DNA of 38,404 nucleotides, taken from Chrysochromulina parva. Taxonomy: Eukaryota; Haptophyta; Prymnesiales; Chrysochromulinaceae. The first letter of the stretch is position 1. Every line of letters begins with the position of its first letter. The notes beneath the pieces are model-generated. The model saw only the letters and a list, made by a program, of their open reading frames with translations. It ran no database searches and was not told where the DNA came from. The stretch spans positions 1 through 38,404 of the forward strand of contig PJAB01000137.1 in NCBI GenBank assembly GCA_002887195.1. Reading direction: 5' to 3'. Both the position numbers and the translations under genes were made by a program. Below, piece by piece: positions 32,872 through 38,404 of this stretch.

Positions 32872-33897
32872 ATGGCGACGAGCACGACGGCGGCTGCGGT
32901 CGATGCGACGGGCCACGGTGACAACAAGATTGTGCCGTCCAGCGTGGCGGAGACTGTGGTCGATGCAATGGGCCACGTGGATGGCGACAACAAGATGGCG
33001 CGCCTCGGGGCCGATGGCTGGGCGCAGTACCCATCGGTACTGGATCGGTACTACACAACGCACACGCTCAGCAACAACCAGCGCGTGAGCGTGCACTCCA
33101 ACGGTCTGTGCGTGATTGGCGTGGCGCCATCACACCCCATGCTACAGTCGCCGCTCAGCGTCAAAGCCGTTTCTTTCCGCAGCCACGATGGCAAGAAGCT
33201 TGGCGAAATCAAGGTGTCAGGCAAGCATAAGACTGGTGCACACTGGTTGAATCCGCGTGACTTGATCTGCACTTTGACTGCATCGGATGGCAGCGAGGCC
33301 ATCCTGTACGCGTGCATTCGCGGTTCTGTCATCGAGGCAAATACGCGCTTGGTCGACCATCCGGAGTTGCTCGGCACGCCCGAGGGATACGTCGCCGTCA
33401 TTCAGCCCAAGGCCGGCGAGAAGAAGTCGATCAGCGAAGCCTGCCTCGAGTTCGATGCCGCCACGCCGCTCAGCCAGCCTAGCAATAGGTTTAGCAACCA
33501 TTTGGAAAAGATGAAGCGTAAGCTCGAGGGCAAGGTCGAACACATTGAGGAAGAAGACGTCGGCCGCGACGGGGGTGGCGGTGGCGGAGCGGGCAGTAGC
33601 GGCGGCGGCGCGAGCAACAAGAAGACCCGCGTCATGGCCAAGCCGTGCTGGGACTTTGAGCGCTCGGGTAAGTGCAAATTCGGCGCCAACTGTCGATTCC
33701 TGCACGTGGAGAAGGCGGCCGCTACCGCCCTCGACTCCGGAGCGGCGCCCGCTGCCACAGGAGCCGCACCGTCCGAGTCCAGCGCAAATGAGGGCGATGC
33801 AGTCGGCTCCGTGGATGGGTTGGACGGGAGGAGTGCCATCAAGGCAACAAATCAGGCGCAACAACCTGAGGACGGTGCGTGCTCCGTCGATCTTTGA
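32872..33897 (+). CDS. ABITRAM: ABITRAM (Simiate/FAM206A) homologue fused to a CCCH zinc finger
   Basis: 341 residues from the ATG at 32872 (accATGgcg). After a 45-residue linker, the core (about 48-195) matches vertebrate ABITRAM in order: PSVLDRYYTTHTLS, VSVHSNGLCVIGVAPSHPML, VSGKHKTGAHWLNP, GSEAILYACIRGSVIEAN, GYVAVIQPKAGEKKSISEA. ABITRAM is a small biotin/lipoyl-like-fold protein linked in animals to actin and nuclear speckles. Next comes a Gly/Ser linker, then a CCCH zinc finger CWDFERSGKCKFGANCRFLH with exact C-x8-C-x5-C-x3-H spacing (about 258-278), a typical RNA-binding finger. The C-terminus is low complexity. Animal ABITRAM is shorter and, to my knowledge, has no CCCH finger. The fusion would link the protein to RNA. 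The reading frame is continuous through both parts, without an intron. Confidence 0.87.
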   Translation: MATSTTAAAVDATGHGDNKIVPSSVAETVVDAMGHVDGDNKMARLGADGWAQYPSVLDRYYTTHTLSNNQRVSVHSNGLCVIGVAPSHPMLQSPLSVKAVSFRSHDGKKLGEIKVSGKHKTGAHWLNPRDLICTLTASDGSEAILYACIRGSVIEANTRLVDHPELLGTPEGYVAVIQPKAGEKKSISEACLEFDAATPLSQPSNRFSNHLEKMKRKLEGKVEHIEEEDVGRDGGGGGGAGSSGGGASNKKTRVMAKPCWDFERSGKCKFGANCRFLHVEKAAATALDSGAAPAATGAAPSESSANEGDAVGSVDGLDGRSAIKATNQAQQPEDGACSVDL

Positions 33898-35090
33898 CAG
33901 TTTTGCTTAGTTTTGCACCCCGCAGTCGAGTATGCACGGTATCGAGGAACGGATCGGTCGATCGGAGCGGGCCCCCGCGCGCACGCGCGCGCCGTGGCGC
34001 GGCTCGCGGGGGCATCATAGATGCGTCGGGGTGCGGCGTGTGGGTTTTTTGCTTACTAATCGAGATATAAAGTCAAAGACGCTCGTCACACGTGCGTTGT
34101 GCTGTTTGTACGCAGAGGAAGCCTCGGAGGGCGGAGGGCGGAGCGCGCGGCGAAGTTCGAAGCGCGCGGCCGCTGGGCCCCGGGGGCGGGTCGGGCGGTC
34201 ACAGGGCGGCGCCGGGGGCCAGATCGCCTCGGGGCCGCTGCCCGGGGCTTGGAGGAGACAGCACACACGACGGACGTTCTCTCCGAGTCTTCATCGCTTC
34301 ATCTTCCTCAGCATTGAGCCCCCACTCCCCGACTTGCTTGCAGACCGGCCGATCCCGAGCGTCGATTTGAGCCCCTTGCCATCGCCGCTGCTTGCTGTCG
34401 CTTCGGCTTCGAGCATGCTCAAGCCACCGCCATCGGTCGAGGCTCTTGCCGCCATCGTCCGCTCGATACGCGCCGCGATTTTCTTGGTAAGCTCCTATGA
34501 GGTGCCAAACGGTGGACGGTGAGCAATCGCGTGGCCGTGGGACTAAAGCGCGGTCACGAGCACGGAGAGAGGGCGTTGCTGGGTGCGGGTGATGTCTGCG
34601 TGTTCACCTGGCTTGCGCGCTCCTGTTCCGCTTTCTTGCCAATCGTCGGCTTGATCACGAAATCTGGTGTGCAAACGCGCGCGCGTCAGCGGCGAGCACC
34701 TCTCAAGAGTGCGTGCGGCGCGCTCTCGGTGAAGCGGGCGTACTGCCATGTTTGAGCTTTTGCTGGTCACCACGCACTGGCTTCAGCTTCTTCTCAGGAT
34801 TTTTTTTGAGCTTCTTGTCCCCCTGCCGCACACGATCAGAGGGGGCCGGCGCGAAGTAAGCGTCGGCAAGGCGACAATCAACGTGCTGGCACAGAGGACA
34901 GCAGAGGTGGATGGATGGTGCTGGACCTGAGGCATCGTGCCGGCGTTTTCACGTTCACAGCTAAATGATAATTCGTACACATGAGATGATCAGAGCTCAT
35001 CATTAGACAGAGATCGACACTTGAGAAATAATTTTCTAGAAAGCACGTTCGGGGGATGCCTTGCCTCTGTCTCTCGCTGCCGACGTCGCG
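33898..35090. other. 1.2-kb convergent spacer without a recognised gene
   Basis: It lies between the ABITRAM and GLDH stops. A plus-strand open frame (33932-34522) is arginine/glycine/proline-rich and shows no domain or natural start context, so it is treated as composition-driven. The 34110-34260 part is very GC-rich and the 34940-35040 part A+T-rich. No tRNA, snRNA or rRNA signature was found. Confidence 0.5.
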
Positions 35091-36785
35091 TCACGCGGCG
35101 GCCGCCGAGGACGCCGTGTTGGGCGTCTCGAGGAGCAGAGAGTCGACGAGCGTGTTGCCGAGGATGCCCTTGGGATCGAGCTCACGCTTGGCTTGGTTGA
35201 GCTCCGCAAGGGGGAAGCGTGCGGCGAGCCGCCGGCGCAGGTGCGTGAGCTCGTCGGCGCTCTCGGGCATCTCGATCTTGGCCCAGTGTTGGTGCGCGCC
35301 GTACACAGGCCACAGCTTGTCGCGGCAGAGGGCATTGTACTGCGCAAAGCGGCGCGTGATCGCCTCGCGCTGCTCGGCGTCCTGTGTGGGCAAGTACATG
35401 ATGATGCCTACCCACGAGAAGATGTCGTCGGCTTGCTCGGAATGCGCGGGGCTCATGCGCGCGCTTGAGCTGCGCGTCCAACGCTGCTCGATGGGCGCGG
35501 GGGTGGGCAGGTCCGAGGGCTCGATGAGCGCGAGCAGGTCTCTCATGTAACGCAGGTCGTTGCCATCGGGCCGCGCGAGCGTGCCGCATGGAAAGCAGAT
35601 CTCCGAGACCCATTGCTGCCCCCCGCACTCGAAGCCGAGCAGCTTGTCCGACCAATCGACGCGGTACCCCTCGGACTGCTTCCAGAAGGCTGCTTCCGCC
35701 CGGTTGACGCGGATGACGTGCTCACGCTCGAGCGGCGCGAGCGCGAGCAGCTCGTCGCGCAGCTGCGCGAAGCTCATCTCGGCGGCGCGCGCGGCGGCAA
35801 CGGGCTTCCCGAGCGCCGCACTGCTCGCCAGCAGTAGTTCGCGCAGGGGGCGCGTCGCGTCAGACTCGCTCGTCGTCGGCGGCGGCGGGAGCGCCATGCC
35901 CTCGACGATCGGGTCGCAGGTTACGACCACCACCGTGTCCGTGTGCGGAAGCCACATGTACCGCATGTGCTGGTGGCGCAGGTTGTCGAGGTGGCGCTCC
36001 ACGACCTCCTGCCGCGTGAGCACGAAGGTATGCTGGAGCAGCTTGTGCGCCGGCACGCACTGCAGCGTCACCTCGGTGACGACGCCGAGCCAGCCGAGAC
36101 CCACCTTGGCCAGGTGGAAGAGCGCCGGGTTGTGCGTGGGCGAGAGCTCGAGCCGGCCGAGCGCTGGCGTCTGCAGCACCATGCGGATCACCTGTTCGTC
36201 TACTGGCGGCACGCCAGCACCAGTGCCGTGCGCGCCCACCTGCAGGAAGCCGCCGATCTGCTGTTCGGCGATGGAGGCGTAGTTCTGCAGCGTGAGCCCA
36301 TGCGGCCGCAGCGCCTCGACGACCTCGCGCACGCGCACGCCAGCCTGCACTGTCGCTGTTCGATTCGCGACGTCCACAGACAGCACTGCGTCCAGCTGCG
36401 CCATGTCGAGCATGGCCTCATCACTCAGGCCGATGCCATTGGGCGAGATCTTGCTGCCGACCACACGCAGCCTCGCGCCCGCCGCATGTGCGAGCGCGAC
36501 AATGCGCTCGACCGCGGATGGCGTGTCGGGCTGGAAGTAGAGGGAAGGGCTTGCGGTGTGCGTGCCCGACCAGTTCTCGATGCGCACATCGGCCTCACTC
36601 TCCGCCTTGAGAGCCATCGCGGCCACGTCCGCGCTGGGCGGCGCGGACTGGGCCTGCAACGCGGTTGCAGCGGTCACGGCGGCGGCCGTCGCCGCCGCCG
36701 CCGCAGCCGCGACGTGGCGGAGCCGACCAAGGCGCGCGACAGCGGCTGCGCGCGACGGCCGCAGGCTGCGAACGCGGAGAAGCAT
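35091..36785 (-). CDS. GLDH: L-galactono-1,4-lactone dehydrogenase (plant-type GLDH), mitochondrial
   Basis: 564 residues, ATG at 36785. The enzyme oxidises L-galactono-1,4-lactone to ascorbate, passing electrons to cytochrome c on the inner mitochondrial membrane. The first ~45 residues are Arg/Ala-rich without acids (MLLRVRSLRPSRAAAVARL), followed by a hydrophobic stretch, as expected of a mitochondrial presequence. The family block is very clear: ENWSGTHTA, VVGSKISPNGIG, RPHGLTLQNYASIAEQQIGG, VGAHGTGAGVPPVDEQV, VTEVTLQCVPAHKLLQHTFV, MRYMWLPHTDTVVVVTCDP, then FECGGQQWVSEICFPCGT, QHWAKIEMP and AKRELDPKGILGN. At the position where animal gulonolactone oxidase has the FAD-linking His, this protein has Ile (KIS). 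Plant GLDH has Leu there and binds FAD non-covalently. The C-terminus ends in a poly-Ala. Confidence 0.94.
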   Translation of the reverse strand: MLLRVRSLRPSRAAAVARLGRLRHVAAAAAAATAAAVTAATALQAQSAPPSADVAAMALKAESEADVRIENWSGTHTASPSLYFQPDTPSAVERIVALAHAAGARLRVVGSKISPNGIGLSDEAMLDMAQLDAVLSVDVANRTATVQAGVRVREVVEALRPHGLTLQNYASIAEQQIGGFLQVGAHGTGAGVPPVDEQVIRMVLQTPALGRLELSPTHNPALFHLAKVGLGWLGVVTEVTLQCVPAHKLLQHTFVLTRQEVVERHLDNLRHQHMRYMWLPHTDTVVVVTCDPIVEGMALPPPPTTSESDATRPLRELLLASSAALGKPVAAARAAEMSFAQLRDELLALAPLEREHVIRVNRAEAAFWKQSEGYRVDWSDKLLGFECGGQQWVSEICFPCGTLARPDGNDLRYMRDLLALIEPSDLPTPAPIEQRWTRSSSARMSPAHSEQADDIFSWVGIIMYLPTQDAEQREAITRRFAQYNALCRDKLWPVYGAHQHWAKIEMPESADELTHLRRRLAARFPLAELNQAKRELDPKGILGNTLVDSLLLETPNTASSAAAA

Positions 36786-36910
36786 TTTCGGGAACTTTGA
36801 CGGGACGGAGTTCCCTAGATCCCACTGAAATCCAGAGATTTTCCGGCGATGTCAGATCGCAGGATCTTGAACTCAAACTTGATGTGAAACCTTCTTGCCG
36901 GCGTTCGCCC
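36786..36910. promoter_or_regulatory. Bidirectional promoter region GLDH / low-complexity protein
   Basis: 125 bp between divergent starts, the tightest pair in the window. Confidence 0.45.
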
Positions 36911-37957
36911 ATGGCGGACGTTCATGAGCTTCAAGTGTGGGCGCTGGTCAGGGAACCGCACGCATCGTGGGGCGTGCCGAAGAGCCGCCCCTGGACGGCT
37001 CCCTCATCAGATCAATATACCGAAGCGCGCGGCGTCTTCAACGGCCGCGGCGGCCACCCTGAGAGTGGCTTCCACCGAGGCTCACGGCTCATGACAAGGC
37101 GGCCGTCGGGGTCGGCCTTGCTGCAACCGCCGCCGCAAGCCGAGACCCATCCGTTCCCGGCCCCATCCCCGTGGAGCTCTGCGTCGTTCCCAGATTCGAG
37201 CAACTCGACGCGATACGCCTCATTCACCGCACCGACGCCTCGGCGCCGCCGCCAGCGTGCGGAGGGCGCCGAGGCCATGCGTGCAGCCGACACCGAGAGC
37301 CTACGTTCGTCGGGCGCGACCTTCTCGCCGTATCGGCTGGGCGCATCACTGCCACTGCCGCAGACAACGGTGGGCTCCTCGCGCCATACCGTCAAGCCCG
37401 CACTCACGCCGCGCTCTGAGCGCGTCGACGAACTGAGCGTGAGCTTCGGCCCGTCACTGCCGCAGTCGCCGCTCATCGGTGGACCGCCGCCACCGGGGGG
37501 CTCGCGCGGAGCGTACCCGTCGTGCCTGCCTAGCGGCGGCGCATCGTCATCGTCGGCCGTGTCGGCTGCCCATGCGCGCGGCTTTGAGCCGGGCTGCGGC
37601 CCCGCTTTTGGTCAAGGCAGTCTCGCGGCGAGGACGGCGGCGGCGGCGCGCCCGCACTCACGCGGCGACTCACGCGGCGACTCACGCGGCGACTCGCGCG
37701 GAGGGATGCCGGTACCCCTGCCCAACAGCCCCTATCTCGCGTCCCCCTATCTCGCGTCCCCCTATCTCGCGTCCCCCTTGGCCACACCGGCGCGGCCTCA
37801 GTCACGTTCTAAGCGGCCGGAGAGCAGCGGCAGCATGCGTGGGGTCCCGCGACGGGACGCCGAGGGCGGCAGTGCGGCCGCTTCCACCGGTGCTGGCCAG
37901 AGCTCATCTGTCCGGGTATCCGTTTGGGGTGAGGACCCAGTCGAATGGGCCTCATAA
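36911..37957 (+). CDS. Ser/Pro/Arg-rich low-complexity protein, unknown function
   Basis: 348 residues. The ATG at 36911 (gcccATGgcg) was chosen because the longer frame runs back across the GLDH start. It opens MADVHELQVWALVREPHASW, the only part that looks folded, and continues as Ser/Pro/Gly/Arg-rich sequence that is probably disordered. Tandem repeats encode SRGD four times (the last SRGG) and SPYLA three times. It ends WGEDPVEWAS. No domain, signal peptide or membrane segment. Divergent from GLDH over 125 bp. Coding is supported by frame length and start context, not homology. Confidence 0.65.
   Translation: MADVHELQVWALVREPHASWGVPKSRPWTAPSSDQYTEARGVFNGRGGHPESGFHRGSRLMTRRPSGSALLQPPPQAETHPFPAPSPWSSASFPDSSNSTRYASFTAPTPRRRRQRAEGAEAMRAADTESLRSSGATFSPYRLGASLPLPQTTVGSSRHTVKPALTPRSERVDELSVSFGPSLPQSPLIGGPPPPGGSRGAYPSCLPSGGASSSSAVSAAHARGFEPGCGPAFGQGSLAARTAAAARPHSRGDSRGDSRGDSRGGMPVPLPNSPYLASPYLASPYLASPLATPARPQSRSKRPESSGSMRGVPRRDAEGGSAAASTGAGQSSSVRVSVWGEDPVEWAS
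37658..37777 (+). repeat. Two in-frame tandem repeats: 12-bp x3 and 15-bp x3
   Basis: The tcacgcggcgac units at 37658-37693 encode SRGD repeats. The tatctcgcgtccccc units at 37733-37777 encode the SPYLA repeats. All copies are identical, so they are young. Confidence 0.92.
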
Positions 37958-38404
37958 CATACCATAGCCTCTCGAGCGCGTTGGCCGGCGGCGGCCGCCC
38001 CGCACGGCGTTGAGGAGACTAATTATTTGTGGAGAACGCACGCTCATGCTCAAGTGCTCGCAGTGGGCGCCGCCAAGCTGCATGAGCACGAACGGCTTCG
38101 ACCCCGTTAGCATACCGGTAGCGCAGTGTGGCCGTGATGTCATACATGCCGACATGATGCATGTCTTCATGTGTATGCTCGAGGCCGTGTGATACAAATT
38201 GTCGTTATCCTGGTTTCCCTGTGGAAAGGAGGTTTCGGCACGAACCCTCCTTCAGGGGGCCCGGCTGAGAGCATCAATAAATCGACTTTTTCAAATCTTT
38301 TGTCCAGCCTCCTTCGCCTCCTTCGACTCCGAGCGCGCGCGCGCGCCTCCGCCCCGCAGCGGCCGGCTTCAGGCGCATCGGAGGACAGATCCGCTCACAA
38401 CAAT
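37958..38404. other. 3' flank at the right edge
   Basis: 447 bp with no gene recognised. An aataaa (within catcaataaatcg, about 38274) could be a poly(A) signal for the rightward gene. Near the edge is a (GC)n run, gcgcgcgcgcgcc, about 38334-38346. Confidence 0.45.

Noticed and set aside
33932..34522. 196-codon plus-strand open frame
   Set aside because: Composition-driven Arg/Gly/Pro sequence with no domain, no good start context and no conserved-looking segment.
1..38404. CRISPR arrays, bacterial operons, insertion sequences or viral genes
   Set aside because: No direct-repeat/spacer array, transposase, integrase or capsid-like protein was seen. The gene set and introns are eukaryotic.

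Overview
The window reads as nuclear DNA of a GC-rich unicellular eukaryote, most plausibly a flagellated alga. The evidence is a plant-type L-galactono-1,4-lactone dehydrogenase (ascorbate synthesis), a tubulin glycylase-like protein (cilia and flagella), a full-length SRP72, a RING-CH ubiquitin ligase, and alanine-, proline- and glycine-rich coding sequence built from GCG/GCC triplets. Genes are dense and mostly intronless, and the few introns are GT-AG and phase 0. A haptophyte is my first guess, but a pelagophyte or another GC-rich alga cannot be excluded from the sequence alone.

Layout. 1-1136 (-): 5' part of a NACHT/STAND-type P-loop NTPase running off the left edge. 1775-4353 (-): diacylglycerol lipase (DAGL) in two exons. 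4573-6423 (+): WW-WW-RhoGEF-PH protein. 6633-9521 (+): Sec14/CRAL-TRIO protein with a C-terminal DUF1769/Duc1-like domain. 10182-12680 (-): TTLL3/8-type tubulin ligase. 12995-15595 (-): protein with a Cys4 motif and an EF-hand. 15993-16646 (+): MARCH-type RING-CH membrane E3. 17493-22970 (-): 1,800-residue CW-zinc-finger protein in two exons. 23128-24021 (-): CCR4-like endonuclease/exonuclease/phosphatase protein. 24202-26688 (+): SRP72 in two exons. 27004-27975 (+): coiled-coil protein of unknown function. 28536-30557 (-): protein of a family carrying a Tyr-Gly-Ala-Arg-Gly-Trp-Cys motif, not named here. 30928-32727 (-): secreted/membrane Cys-rich protein. 32872-33897 (+): ABITRAM homologue fused to a CCCH zinc finger. 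35091-36785 (-): GLDH. 36911-37957 (+): low-complexity protein.

Genes are often arranged head to head over short spacers: DAGL/RhoGEF 219 bp, EF-hand/MARCH 397 bp, EEP/SRP72 180 bp, membrane protein/ABITRAM 144 bp, GLDH/low-complexity 125 bp. The genes do not form one pathway. A phosphoinositide/lipid-signalling flavour at the left (DAGL, RhoGEF-PH, Sec14-Duc1) is suggestive but probably incidental.

The most interesting signal is at the intron level. The two short introns (65 and 75 nt, in two unrelated genes) lie between direct duplications of the flanking exon sequence and share an internal core built from a CTGATTGC motif and a CCTCAT(C/T)AG tail. That is the pattern expected of recently gained, introner-like introns.
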